This document shows positions 18,252 through 26,554 of a stretch of 64,000 bases of DNA, piece after piece. The position numbers and the translations under genes were made by a program. The stretch lies in assembly GCA_021413735.1 (NCBI GenBank), contig JAIOPV010000131.1, forward strand, positions 1 to 64,000, given 5' to 3'. Source of the DNA: Planctomycetota bacterium (GTDB lineage Bacteria; Planctomycetota; Planctomycetia; Gemmatales; Gemmataceae). Every line of letters starts with the position of its first letter. Position 1 is the stretch's first letter. Under the pieces are notes generated by a model, which ran no database searches, was not told where the DNA came from, and saw nothing but the letters and a program-made list of their open reading frames with translations.

Positions 18252-18644
18252 TCAACCAATCTCCAACTTCGCGTTTGGTCCATCCAACGTAATTCGGAAG
18301 TGGTTCAGCACATCGCGACCAAGGAGAATGTGCGGCTCTCCATGGCTGCCTGCGGTATCGACAACCACAGGCGTACAGCCACGAATCGCGAGCACGACAC
18401 GGAAAATGGCTAACGCAACACGCTGGCCGCCAAGGCCTTCAAAAATTCGCCGCTCGATTTCATCGAGTTTCAATTGTGTCGCGAGTTGGGTGGGAATCAC
18501 CGTCCTGTCGGCTCCCGAGTCAACCTTGGCCGGCACATCCGCGAGAAACGTCGTGCCAGCAAGACAACCCAGCGAAACCAAAACATACGGTGCCGGCGGC
18601 GACTCGCTCTCAACATAGCGGAAAGTCACGGGCATTGCGTTCAC
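18252..18644 (-). CDS. Retropepsin-like aspartic protease
   Basis: 130 residues starting at GTG. The start overlaps the stop of the previous gene by four bases (GTGA), a sign of translational coupling. The active-site phrase is KVDSGADRTVIP, and a later HILLGRDVLNHF completes the single-lobed retropepsin fold, which works as a dimer. There is no signal peptide. It is the last gene of the nadA operon. The substrate is unknown. Confidence 0.8.
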   Translation of the reverse strand: MNAMPVTFRYVESESPPAPYVLVSLGCLAGTTFLADVPAKVDSGADRTVIPTQLATQLKLDEIERRIFEGLGGQRVALAIFRVVLAIRGCTPVVVDTAGSHGEPHILLGRDVLNHFRITLDGPNAKLEIG

Positions 18645-19069
18645 CCCGTTGAGAGCTGCCGAAATGACGGAATGCGTTCAATCGGTTGGGGTTGGTCAGT
18701 GACGAGCCGACAATACACGAGCGACTCGGATGGTTGTTGGTATGCGGCTGTCAACGCAATCACTTCGGTGTCTCCAACCGCAACCACGGCACCATTTCGC
18801 AAGGCCACATACTTCCCGGCGTATTGTTTCATCAATTCCGGCAGCATTCGCTCAAACGCATCAAACTCAGCCGAAAGTGCGGGATTGGTTGGCCGCTGTG
18901 GAAACACCTTTTGACGAACGGGCAAAGTGACCTCAAAGATGGGTGGCTCCGAGGTAGCATCCCGCACCGTGACTTCAAACTCATGTTCACCAAGTTGAAC
19001 TTCCGGGGGCAACGTCAGCACGAGTTGTCGGCTCTCGCTAACGTTGGCCCGAACGCGGATCGTCGTCAT
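18641..19069 (-). CDS. Small protein, possibly DUF5678-like, paired with the aspartic protease
   Basis: 142 residues. The N-terminal 50 are strand-rich (VSESRQLVLTLPPEVQLGEHEFEVTV). The C-terminal half reads LPELMKQYAGKYVALRNGAVVAVGD, which resembles DUF5678. The ATG lies three bases after the nadA stop, and its ribosome site falls within the nadA end. Coupling to the protease gene suggests a joint role, perhaps as partner or substrate; that is inference. Confidence 0.65.
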   Translation of the reverse strand: MTTIRVRANVSESRQLVLTLPPEVQLGEHEFEVTVRDATSEPPIFEVTLPVRQKVFPQRPTNPALSAEFDAFERMLPELMKQYAGKYVALRNGAVVAVGDTEVIALTAAYQQPSESLVYCRLVTDQPQPIERIPSFRQLSTG

Positions 19070-19072
19070 GGT

Positions 19073-20062
19073 TCAATCTCCGTGCGGGTGGTCTTCGACA
19101 ACCGGCGTCACGGCCACCGGCGGGTTCAACAAGCTGCGAGCCAGCACTTCCTTCGCCTTGTCGAACTCCGGCTGCCACAGAACCTCAGGCTTCCCGAACT
19201 TCATGCAATCGCGAACCTTCTCCAACGTATTCCTCGCCATGTGCGGGCATTTATTGCATGAACACGATACCCCCGGTACGCCGAGGTAGGTGTGCTGCGG
19301 GAAGCGACGCTGCAACTCCCACATCATGTTCGCTTCGGTCGCTACCAGGAACTCCGTCGGTGCCGTGAAACTGCCGACATGCTTAATCATCGCTTCCGTG
19401 CCGCCAGTGAAATCCGCGTGACCCAGAATGTTCGCGGGGCATTCGGGGTGAGCGATCGTCTTCGCTGCCGGATGCTGCTTCTTCATCTTCAGCAGGTCGC
19501 CAAGGCTGAAGATCTCGTGAACCATGCACGAACCGTCCCACAGAATCATGTCGCGCCCAGTCACATCCTTGATGTAAGCGCCGAGGTGTTTGTCCGGCAC
19601 GAACAGGATTTCGTAACCCTGTGGCACCTTGTTCCGCACGACGTCTTCGGCATTCCCCGACGTGACGACCCAATCCGACAACGCCTTCACCTTCGCGGAG
19701 CTGTTGATGTAGCAGACCGTCTGAAACTTGTGGCCGTTGGCACGAAGGCGTTCCTGGTAGCGTTCCAGTTTGTCGGCTGGGCAGGCATCAACGAGGCTGC
19801 ATCCTGCTTGCAGATCAGGGAGCAGCACCTTCTTAGCGGGGTTCAGCATCTTGGCGGTTTCCGCCATGAAGAGAACGCCGCAAAACACGATGACGGGCGA
19901 ATCGACCTTCGTGGCCTCGCGGGCGAGTTTCAGGCTGTCGCCGGTGATGTCGGCGAGTGCCTGGATTTCGCCTTCCTGGTAGTAATGCGCCAGGATGGTG
20001 GCCCCGATTTTCTTCTTGAGGTCGAGGATTTCTGCGGAGATGTCGTCGAGAATGGCCGGCAT
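19073..20062 (-). CDS. nadA: Quinolinate synthase NadA
   Basis: 329 residues, close to the family length; GGGAG precedes the ATG. NadA joins iminoaspartate and dihydroxyacetone phosphate to make quinolinate for NAD synthesis, using a [4Fe-4S] cluster. Family phrases are [51 protein letters not shown] and CNKCPHMA; the Cys residues in the second, third and last groups are candidates for the cluster. nadB and nadC are not nearby. It is the first gene of a three-gene operon. Confidence 0.95.
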   Translation of the reverse strand: MPAILDDISAEILDLKKKIGATILAHYYQEGEIQALADITGDSLKLAREATKVDSPVIVFCGVLFMAETAKMLNPAKKVLLPDLQAGCSLVDACPADKLERYQERLRANGHKFQTVCYINSSAKVKALSDWVVTSGNAEDVVRNKVPQGYEILFVPDKHLGAYIKDVTGRDMILWDGSCMVHEIFSLGDLLKMKKQHPAAKTIAHPECPANILGHADFTGGTEAMIKHVGSFTAPTEFLVATEANMMWELQRRFPQHTYLGVPGVSCSCNKCPHMARNTLEKVRDCMKFGKPEVLWQPEFDKAKEVLARSLLNPPVAVTPVVEDHPHGD

Positions 20063-20245
20063 TTGCGGCTCCCTTGTTTTTTATGTGGCGGAGGGGAAAC
20101 CCACTGACACAGGTTGTTTACTTTATCATACGCCTCGCGAACCCCGATATTAACGGATTTCCCGGCGCTGGCACTCGCCGTCAAGGTGGGGTACGCTATG
20201 ATCCTCACCCCGCGATTTCCGCCGTGAGTACGCTCCCACCCCCCG

Positions 20246-20275
20246 AATGAGAACGCGACCTGTCGAGTTCTCATT
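20246..20275. repeat. Short palindrome (AATGAGA family)
   Basis: AATGAGAAC and GTTCTCATT are the outer arms, with an imperfect CGAC/GTCG inner pair. It matches the element at 14261-14290 in sequence and in the flank that follows (CACYCAAC). Here it lies directly upstream of a gene rather than after one. Confidence 0.7.
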
Positions 20276-20296
20276 CACCCAACCGAGGTTCTCTCC

Positions 20297-20863
20297 ATGC
20301 GTCTGCTGCCCTGCGTCGCGTTCCTGTTCACCGCTGGCTTTGTTGTCGCTGCTGACGACTTCAAAGTCGAATCTGGCTACAAGCTCATCTTCAACGGCAA
20401 AAATCTCGACGGCTGGCAAACCAAGGCCGCTGGCAAAGACGGTAAGGCGGAAGCCCTGCAAGGCAAGACCGAAGCGTTCGACGGTCGCTTCAAAGTCGCC
20501 GACGGCGAACTGGTGATCGATCCGAAAGTAAAAGGCGACAAGTACATCGAAACCGTAATGCCGGTCAGCGGCGACTTCACGATTCGCTTCGACTTCAAGC
20601 CGGCCGAGGGCTGCAACAACGACATGCTGTTCCTGGGCATGAAGTTCGACATCAAGGCTGGCGGCAAGGACAACGTGAAGGGCGTGAAGGTTGGCGAGTG
20701 GAACAAGATGGAAATCGTCGTGAAGGGTGGTTCCGCTGACTTCATCATCAACGGCGAGAAGGCCGGCACGCAAAAGGCCAAGGGCGACAAGGGGGCGTTC
20801 ACACTGCGAGCCGAGTTCGGAGGAATCAGCTACAAGAACCTTCGCATCACGGAAGGGAAGTAA
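20297..20863 (+). CDS. DUF1080 (3-keto-disaccharide hydrolase-like) exported protein
   Basis: 188 residues with a signal peptide (LLPCVAFLFTAGFVVAA). The DUF1080 hallmark FNGKNLDGWQ is present near residue 35, and the closing phrase is GGISYKNLRITEG. This concanavalin-like jelly-roll family is very expanded in planctomycetes and is linked to polysaccharide breakdown. The protein is short for the family, and catalytic residues cannot be assigned by eye. Confidence 0.85.
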   Translation: MRLLPCVAFLFTAGFVVAADDFKVESGYKLIFNGKNLDGWQTKAAGKDGKAEALQGKTEAFDGRFKVADGELVIDPKVKGDKYIETVMPVSGDFTIRFDFKPAEGCNNDMLFLGMKFDIKAGGKDNVKGVKVGEWNKMEIVVKGGSADFIINGEKAGTQKAKGDKGAFTLRAEFGGISYKNLRITEGK

Positions 20864-20865
20864 CC

Positions 20866-20972
20866 GTTGGTGTTGAGTGTTTGGTGTTGAGTGTTTAGTT
20901 CGTCGGCCAGTGAACCTGACTTGCGCCGCGGGTGTCTCTCCAAACTAAACACAAAACACAAACACTCAACAC
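20866..20972. repeat. Inverted repeat of GTGTTGAGTGTTT units
   Basis: Left units (GTGTTGAGTGTTTGGTGTTG) and right units (ACAAACACTCAACAC) mirror each other across about 40 bases. The arms are A/T-rich compared with their surroundings. It separates two same-strand genes. Confidence 0.7.
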
Positions 20973-20981
20973 GGGTGAAAT

Positions 20982-21626
20982 ATGTCAGTCTGGTTCACTG
21001 CGGATACGCACTTCGGGCACGGGAACATCATCAAGTATTGCCAGCGACCGTTCCTGTCGCCCGATGAGTTCGCCGCCACCCGCGACGATCCGCGAAGTAA
21101 AATCCGCATCTCGTCTGAAACCGTCAAACGCCACGACCACGCACTTCTCGAAGCCATCAACACCAATGTTGCCGTCGATGATGTCCTGTGGATTGTCGGC
21201 GACTTCTGTTGGGGCGGACACGCCGACGCAATGCGTTACCGCAATCGCATCCGTTGCCGAACGGTGAATCTCGTGTGGGGGAACCACGATCAGTCAGAGA
21301 TTGCGAGTGCGTTCAGCGACTGCATGGATCAAGGCATGATTGAAGTCGAAGGGCAGCCAATCTGGTTGAACCACTATCCGATGCGAAGCTGGGATCGGGC
21401 ATTTCACGGAAGCTGGCACTTCTACGGGCACGTTCACGGTCGGTTGCAACGCGAAGACGCCCTCAAACCCGCACTGCTCACGAAAGATGTCGGGGTGGAT
21501 GCGTGCGACTACCGCCCGTGGAGTTACGCTCAGTTGCGAGCGTACATGGCTCCTCGAATCGCAGCGTTCGAGAAGCAAAAGGCAGCGTTCATCGCAGGTA
21601 AGGACGACGGCTCACTGCCGTTGTAG
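20982..21626 (+). CDS. Calcineurin-like metallophosphoesterase
   Basis: 214 residues. All metal-site motifs of the fold are visible: ADTHFGH near the N-terminus, VGDFCWGG, WGNHD, LNHYP and YGHVHGR. Such enzymes cleave phosphate esters or diesters with two metal ions; the substrate is unknown. No signal peptide. The stop codon is one base from the stop of the convergent oxidoreductase. Confidence 0.9.
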   Translation: MSVWFTADTHFGHGNIIKYCQRPFLSPDEFAATRDDPRSKIRISSETVKRHDHALLEAINTNVAVDDVLWIVGDFCWGGHADAMRYRNRIRCRTVNLVWGNHDQSEIASAFSDCMDQGMIEVEGQPIWLNHYPMRSWDRAFHGSWHFYGHVHGRLQREDALKPALLTKDVGVDACDYRPWSYAQLRAYMAPRIAAFEKQKAAFIAGKDDGSLPL

Positions 21627-21649
21627 CTCACGCCGCTTCGCGGCGTGAG
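21627..21649. repeat. Perfect palindrome shared by two convergent gene ends
   Basis: CTCACGCCGC-TTC-GCGGCGTGAG. It starts immediately after one stop codon and covers the last codons of the opposite gene, whose final residues (SRREAA) it encodes. It probably terminates both transcripts. Confidence 0.8.
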
Positions 21650-22728
21650 ATCGTCATTGGCGTGAACAAATACCCCGCTGGCTGCGGCAAGCCGTTCGGA
21701 CCAAGTGGCCCCTCGACGTGGCCATTCCACTGATGGTTCCGCAACGCGGTCAACACCCGCTCTGCGAGTTCCAAGGCGTTGCGACCGTCTTCGCCACTCA
21801 CACGCGGACAGTTCCCCGTTCGCACACAGTTCACGAAGTGCTTCAACTCCGCCGTGAGCTGATCGCCCTTGCGGTCACCATCCAGATTCAACACCTGAAG
21901 ATAGCGGCCGAACACTTCATCCTTGAGGCGTGATTTCGCCACAGCGTCGAGATGATCGACCTGCAATCCATGCTCGCGAACTTCCTCACTTTGCTGAACC
22001 AGAGTGAGCTTTCGCGTCACGAAGTCGATGCCCGCGTATCCCTCGGGTGCCCACACACGCAGCCGACGTTTGGGGTGCTTCGTGATCCGGCTCGCCGTGA
22101 CGTGAGCCACGCAGCCGTTCTCGAATTCAAGCCGAGCGTTCACCATGTCCTCGTGCCCGCCGAATACCGCAGCACCCACAGCCGAGACATTCCGAACCGG
22201 CGACCCAACCAACGACAGCAGCAAATCGAGATCGTGAATCATCAGATCGAGCACGGCACCAATATCCACCGAGCGACCCGTGAACGGCCCGTGCCGTTCG
22301 GCTTCGACGAACTTCGGCCGAATCGGTCGCCGAACCAGTTCCTCGAACGCCGGGTTGAACCGTTCGATGTGCCCAACCTGGAACGGAATGTTGCCCTTCG
22401 CCGCGAGTTCGACGAGTTCATCAGCCTCGGCCACCGTGCGGCACACAGGCTTCTCGACAAGCACCGGCACGCCAGCACGAAGGAAGGCAGCCGCAACCGC
22501 GTGATGGTGAATTGTGGGTGTCACGATACTGACCGCATCGACGCGACCGAGGAGCGGTGTGTAGCGATCGTATGGTGTGGTGCCGAGTTTCGCAGCGATG
22601 GTGCATGCCTGTTCCGAGTTGGCATCAACCACACCAACCAGATCAACATCCGGCATCCCGGCGAGGATGCGAGCATGATGCTGACCCAGGTGCCCGACGC
22701 CGATCACTGCCATCCGCAAGCGAGTCAT
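21628..22728 (-). CDS. Gfo/Idh/MocA-family oxidoreductase
   Basis: 366 residues. An N-terminal NAD(P) Rossmann motif reads AVIGVGHLGQHHARIL, followed by VEKPVCRT with the conserved Lys and a second-domain GAVLDLMIHDLDLL with the His/Asp pair of the active site. The gene follows lpxC with a 64-base gap on the same strand. In other bacteria a relative, GnnA, oxidises UDP-GlcNAc at C3 for amide-linked lipid A; the position next to lpxC makes a sugar-nucleotide role plausible, but no gnnB aminotransferase is seen here. Confidence 0.85.
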   Translation of the reverse strand: MTRLRMAVIGVGHLGQHHARILAGMPDVDLVGVVDANSEQACTIAAKLGTTPYDRYTPLLGRVDAVSIVTPTIHHHAVAAAFLRAGVPVLVEKPVCRTVAEADELVELAAKGNIPFQVGHIERFNPAFEELVRRPIRPKFVEAERHGPFTGRSVDIGAVLDLMIHDLDLLLSLVGSPVRNVSAVGAAVFGGHEDMVNARLEFENGCVAHVTASRITKHPKRRLRVWAPEGYAGIDFVTRKLTLVQQSEEVREHGLQVDHLDAVAKSRLKDEVFGRYLQVLNLDGDRKGDQLTAELKHFVNCVRTGNCPRVSGEDGRNALELAERVLTALRNHQWNGHVEGPLGPNGLPQPAGYLFTPMTISRREAA

Positions 22729-22792
22729 GTGAGCCTCAAGTCGGAATTCTGATCGTCGTAAAGTCGAAAGTCATCAAGTCATCAAGTCAAAG

Positions 22793-23728
22793 TCAGGCTG
22801 CATGAGCAGCCTTGGCAACTGGATGACGTTCGACTTTCCGACTACTCGCAACAGCAGCAGCAAGAGCCGCGAGCTTCAGAGCCAATTGCACGTTCAAAGC
22901 GTGCCCGGATCGGTAGGCAACCACGTGGCCGCTCAGGTCGAATCCACAGAGTGCAAGATCGCCGAGCATATCGAGAACTTTGTGACGAGCCGGTTCGTCA
23001 GCAAATCGAACGCGGTTCTCGATTGGCCCATCCTGCCCAAAGACAAGCAAGTCAGCAGGCGTCAGGTGTCGGCCAATGCCCTGGTCGCGAAGCCCTTGAG
23101 CCTCGGCCTTCGTCACGAATGTCCGACACTGCGCGATTTCACGGATGAACTCCGCAGGACGAACATCAACCGTGAAGGTTTGGCGATGAATCGGACTGAA
23201 CACACCGTAGTCGAGGAGGTAGCTTGCTCGCAAGCCGGGTTCACTCGACGGGTGGAAGCCAATCGTCGCGCCGCCGGACGAGACCACCACTGGCCCCGTG
23301 ACCGCCCAGATTGCGCGGCGAGCACTCTGTTCCACGATTGGGCAATCCGCAATCGCGGCGACATAGCCAGCCGCGGAGCCATCCAATCCAGGGGGTTCGG
23401 GTCCATCAATTTCGATTGTGCAGTTGTCGATTCGCAATCCCGCGAGAGTCGCGAGCAGATGTTCCACGAGCGTCACGCCGTTGTCGGCAGAGCCGAGCGT
23501 CGTGCGTCGGCGAGTATCCGTGACGTTGGAAGCAAGTGCGGGAATTGCAGGCGCAGATGGGCGATCCGTTCGTCGAAACACGATTCCCGTGTTGGCGGCG
23601 GCAGGTCGCAAACGAACGCGGACGCTGGCTCCTGTGATGAAGCCTACGCCCTCGATCTGCACGTCAGCCGCCAGCGTCCGCTGGCAGCGGTATCCGGTGA
23701 CTCTCACGGGGTCAGCCTTTTCCGGCAT
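22793..23728 (-). CDS. lpxC: UDP-3-O-acyl-GlcNAc deacetylase LpxC
   Basis: 311 residues from the ATG giving MPEKADPVRV; an upstream start would add an unlikely Cys-rich tail. LpxC removes the acetyl group in the first committed step of lipid A synthesis and needs zinc. The metal-site phrases VEHLLATLAGL and HKVLDMLGDL are present, as is LDGSAAGY. Its presence argues for lipid A and an outer membrane. It lies in an ompH-lpxC-oxidoreductase run. Confidence 0.95.
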   Translation of the reverse strand: MPEKADPVRVTGYRCQRTLAADVQIEGVGFITGASVRVRLRPAAANTGIVFRRTDRPSAPAIPALASNVTDTRRRTTLGSADNGVTLVEHLLATLAGLRIDNCTIEIDGPEPPGLDGSAAGYVAAIADCPIVEQSARRAIWAVTGPVVVSSGGATIGFHPSSEPGLRASYLLDYGVFSPIHRQTFTVDVRPAEFIREIAQCRTFVTKAEAQGLRDQGIGRHLTPADLLVFGQDGPIENRVRFADEPARHKVLDMLGDLALCGFDLSGHVVAYRSGHALNVQLALKLAALAAAVASSRKVERHPVAKAAHAA

Positions 23729-23841
23729 CCTGCCGGGGTTCAGTCCACATCCCTGGTGTCGCTCGCCGCTGACATTTCCGCACATCGCGACGAGTCCGCG
23801 TAACTATTATCGTCACGCGGACCCCGCAAGTTTACCGGTCA

Positions 23842-24567
23842 TTACTTCGGCGCTGGGCCAGGAGGAGCAGGAGCCGGGCCAGGGCCAGGAGGAGCAGGAG
23901 CTGCACCTGCCGGGACAGCCGGTGCTGGATACCAGGCGTTGAGCGTCTGGATCACAACGCCGGTCAGATCGACATGCTTCGCCACGTAGAACGGCGAGGC
24001 CGCGGGTGGCTTCAGCTTCAGTTCCTTCACCATTGGGCTATTCGCCTCTTCTGGTGTCACGGCATCTGGGTACGCGAACACAATGTGATAGCCGTTCATC
24101 TCAGCGGTCTTATCCACGACAGTCTTGATGTCGTCGTACAGCGTCGAGATAATCTTGGTCGCGTCCTCGTTCAGAACCTTGTTCACTTCGCGGTCCTTGT
24201 CCTCAATCTGTCGAGCGAGGCCAACCATCTGCTTGGCTTTCTCTTCGCGCTCGGCAACGAGAACCTTCGGATCCTGCGTTTCCTGCTGGAGCTTGATGTA
24301 CTGGGCACGCCAGGCCATCAGTTCCTTGGTCATTTCGCTGCGCTTGTTATTCAGCATCTGCACTTGGTACTTGGCCTTGCCGTAGTCCCGCATGACCGCT
24401 GCCATGTTGAACACGGCGATGGTCGGGCGAGCGGTGGCCACCGCAGGTGGTGCTCCACCTGGAGCTGGTGCTGCTCCGCCTGGACCCTGGGCCTTTGAGC
24501 TGCTGGCCAGAAGCAGCATTCCCCCGAACCCCAACACACCCGCTAGGTACGCGCTTGAACGCTTCAC
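23842..24567 (-). CDS. OmpH/Skp-family periplasmic chaperone (copy 1)
   Basis: 241 residues from the GTG that follows AGGAGG by seven bases; an in-frame ATG 63 bases upstream lacks such a site. Signal peptide: YLAGVLGFGGMLLLASSSKAQ. The core opens with the Skp-type strand TIAVFNMAAVMRDY, followed by a long coiled coil rich in Lys/Glu and a closing YHIVFAYPDA. Skp-type proteins carry outer membrane proteins through the periplasm. The tail after the core is Ala/Pro-rich. It sits upstream of lpxC, as skp does in proteobacteria near lpxD. Confidence 0.85.
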   Translation of the reverse strand: MKRSSAYLAGVLGFGGMLLLASSSKAQGPGGAAPAPGGAPPAVATARPTIAVFNMAAVMRDYGKAKYQVQMLNNKRSEMTKELMAWRAQYIKLQQETQDPKVLVAEREEKAKQMVGLARQIEDKDREVNKVLNEDATKIISTLYDDIKTVVDKTAEMNGYHIVFAYPDAVTPEEANSPMVKELKLKPPAASPFYVAKHVDLTGVVIQTLNAWYPAPAVPAGAAPAPPGPGPAPAPPGPAPK

Positions 24568-24949
24568 TACTGTGCCTCCTCTGATCGGTCGGTACCGGCC
24601 GTGCAGGGGTTCCGGTCCCTGTTCCGCCAATCGTCACCGGACGCTGAAGGTCCGGCGACAACGCCGGCTTTCCGTTCCCCTCGGTGCCGTGGGGCGTGCT
24701 TCTACCCCAACCTCCCCACCGGGTCAATCGGAATGCCAAACACGAATTGTCGAACCTGGCAAGACGGGAAGGCGGGAAGACGGGGAAAACGAAGATCGGG
24801 CAGGGGCACGGGCACGGACAAAACCAAGTGGGGAAACGGCGAGAATGATGTCCGTCATTGTGGAACCCGCAACGCAGAATGCGGAATCTTGGCGAAATGG
24901 CCGATATTGGTTGAGCAAAGTCGGCGCGATCATCAAAAACCGGTGCCCA
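24568..24949. other. Divergent intergenic region
   Basis: No gene is supported. The region holds a purine-rich tract (24760-24800) with GGGAAG repeats, and a small palindrome CCGCA-ACGCAGAA-TGCGG near 24868. It separates divergent ompH and a small lipoprotein gene, so promoters for both are expected, but I cannot point to clear boxes. Confidence 0.5.
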
Positions 24950-25405
24950 ATGTCTCTGTTAATGCGAATGTGTGTGCCCGTGGTCGCGCTCGGAATTGGC
25001 GTTCTGGTGGTGGCGTTACCGGGCGGCTGCAATCGCAAAGGGCCTCGTGGACCAACGACCGTTCGCGGAGCCGTCACGTTTCAGGGGAAGCCGTTCGCGG
25101 GTGGTTTCATCGTGTTCAGCCCCGATCCGGACCGCGGACACAGCGGCAAAGCGGCGCGAGCAACTGTCGGTCCCGACGGCAGATACGAACTTCGACACGC
25201 CACCGAAAGCACTATTCCGGCAGGCTGGTATCGCGTTTCGATTGCCGCAGCTCCGTCGCTGGAACCCGCGTCGGCATTAACTCCGGTGTTCCCACTGAAG
25301 CTGGCTCGGCCCGATATGTCGGGACTTGTTCGCGAGGTGAAGCCGGACCAGGAGAACATTTTCGAGTTCGCGGTTGAGGTGCCAGTGAATGTGGCAACGC
25401 GGTAG
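24950..25405 (+). CDS. Small lipoprotein with transthyretin-like domain
   Basis: 151 residues. Of three nearby in-frame ATGs the first is used; all leave a signal ending in the lipobox PGGC. The mature part opens VRGAVTFQGKPFAGGFIVFSP and later GPDGRYELRHA and IPAGWYRVSI, typical of the carboxypeptidase-regulatory/transthyretin-like fold common in small planctomycete lipoproteins. Function unknown. Confidence 0.8.
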   Translation: MSLLMRMCVPVVALGIGVLVVALPGGCNRKGPRGPTTVRGAVTFQGKPFAGGFIVFSPDPDRGHSGKAARATVGPDGRYELRHATESTIPAGWYRVSIAAAPSLEPASALTPVFPLKLARPDMSGLVREVKPDQENIFEFAVEVPVNVATR

Positions 25406-25471
25406 GAATTGACAGCATGCACGCGGGCGTGTTACGACACTACCCCCGGACATCTCGCGCCGGGTCGCAGG

Positions 25472-26500
25472 ATGTCACGCATGCCCTCGGCCGTTGTTCA
25501 TACTGCCGCTCAGAGTGTCAGGGTTGAACCCAGCCGAACCGCTGCGCCCGAAGTGTCGGTTTGCATTGCAAGCTGGAATTGCGTGGCACTGCTCCGAAAA
25601 TGCTTGCTCTCTCTGTTCGGGAATTCGCAAGGCATCGGGTTCGAGGTCGTCGTCGCGGATAACGCTTCGACCGACGGCGCAGCCGAGATGGTGGCCAAAG
25701 AATTCCCGCAAGTGCTGCTCATTCGGAACAGCACAAATCGTGGGTTTGCTGTCGCCAGCAATCAGGCAGCGGCTCGATCACGTGGCCGCTTCCTCTTCTT
25801 CCTGAACAACGATACCGAAGTTCCCGCACACACGCTTCGCCGACTACTCGATCACGCTCAAGCGAACCCAAAAGTCGGGATGTTCGGCCCACGCCTTCGC
25901 GAGTCGAGCGGCAATGTTCAGATTTCGTATCGCCGTCGCCCAACGCTTCCGGCATTGCTGCACAAGCTCTCCGTCATCCGTTGGACGGGCCTCTTCCGAA
26001 AAGCCCATGCCGACTATCGCCGCGGTTCGTTCAACCCCGAAGGCGTTCGGCAAGTTGAAGTGCTGATGGGTTCGGCGGTGTTTGTATCTCGCGATGTCTT
26101 CGAGGAAGTTGGGCGTTGGGATGAGCGCTACCGATTCGGGGTCGAGGATATTGACCTTTCGACGCAGGTGAGCCTGACGCGGCCGGTGGTTTATGCGGGC
26201 GATGTGGAGGTCGTTCACCACGGCCGAGCGTCAAGCCGCGAGAATGTTGGCTATGTCGCGCCGAGTGTGACGACAGGATACGTGCAGTATTTTCGCAAGA
26301 GTGGCGTCGGGTCGTGGGTGCTGTTCTGGTACAAGCTCGCGGTGACGCTGAACGCACCGATTCAACTCATCGAGAAGGCGTTTGAAGCTGCGGCGCGTCG
26401 GCTGGCTGGTCAGCGAAAGGATGCGGGTCGAAGCTGGGCTACCGTCCGAGGTGTGTGGGCATTTCTCAGGCACGAACTCGTGCGATTCTGGCGAGCATAG
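25472..26500 (+). CDS. Glycosyltransferase family 2 (rhamnosyltransferase-like)
   Basis: 342 residues from the ATG giving MSRMPSAV; another ATG nine bases on is possible. GT-A fold motifs: VSVCIASWNCVALLRKCL, VVVADNASTDGAAEM, the DxD-type FLNNDTEV, and the acceptor-side GRWDERYRFGVEDIDL. The C-terminal helix region may touch the membrane. It likely transfers a sugar from a nucleotide donor to a glycan or lipid-linked acceptor. It converges with a GT87-type gene. Confidence 0.85.
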   Translation: MSRMPSAVVHTAAQSVRVEPSRTAAPEVSVCIASWNCVALLRKCLLSLFGNSQGIGFEVVVADNASTDGAAEMVAKEFPQVLLIRNSTNRGFAVASNQAAARSRGRFLFFLNNDTEVPAHTLRRLLDHAQANPKVGMFGPRLRESSGNVQISYRRRPTLPALLHKLSVIRWTGLFRKAHADYRRGSFNPEGVRQVEVLMGSAVFVSRDVFEEVGRWDERYRFGVEDIDLSTQVSLTRPVVYAGDVEVVHHGRASSRENVGYVAPSVTTGYVQYFRKSGVGSWVLFWYKLAVTLNAPIQLIEKAFEAAARRLAGQRKDAGRSWATVRGVWAFLRHELVRFWRA

Positions 26501-26524
26501 AGCAGTTTCGGCAAATGTGTAGCG

Positions 26525-26543
26525 GCCGCCCCAGCGGGGCGGC
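26525..26543. repeat. Small palindrome between convergent glycosyltransferase genes
   Basis: GCCGCCCC-AGC-GGGGCGGC, eight perfect pairs, in the 54-base gap between two convergent stops. Likely a shared terminator. Confidence 0.6.
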
Positions 26544-26554
26544 ATGTCACCACG

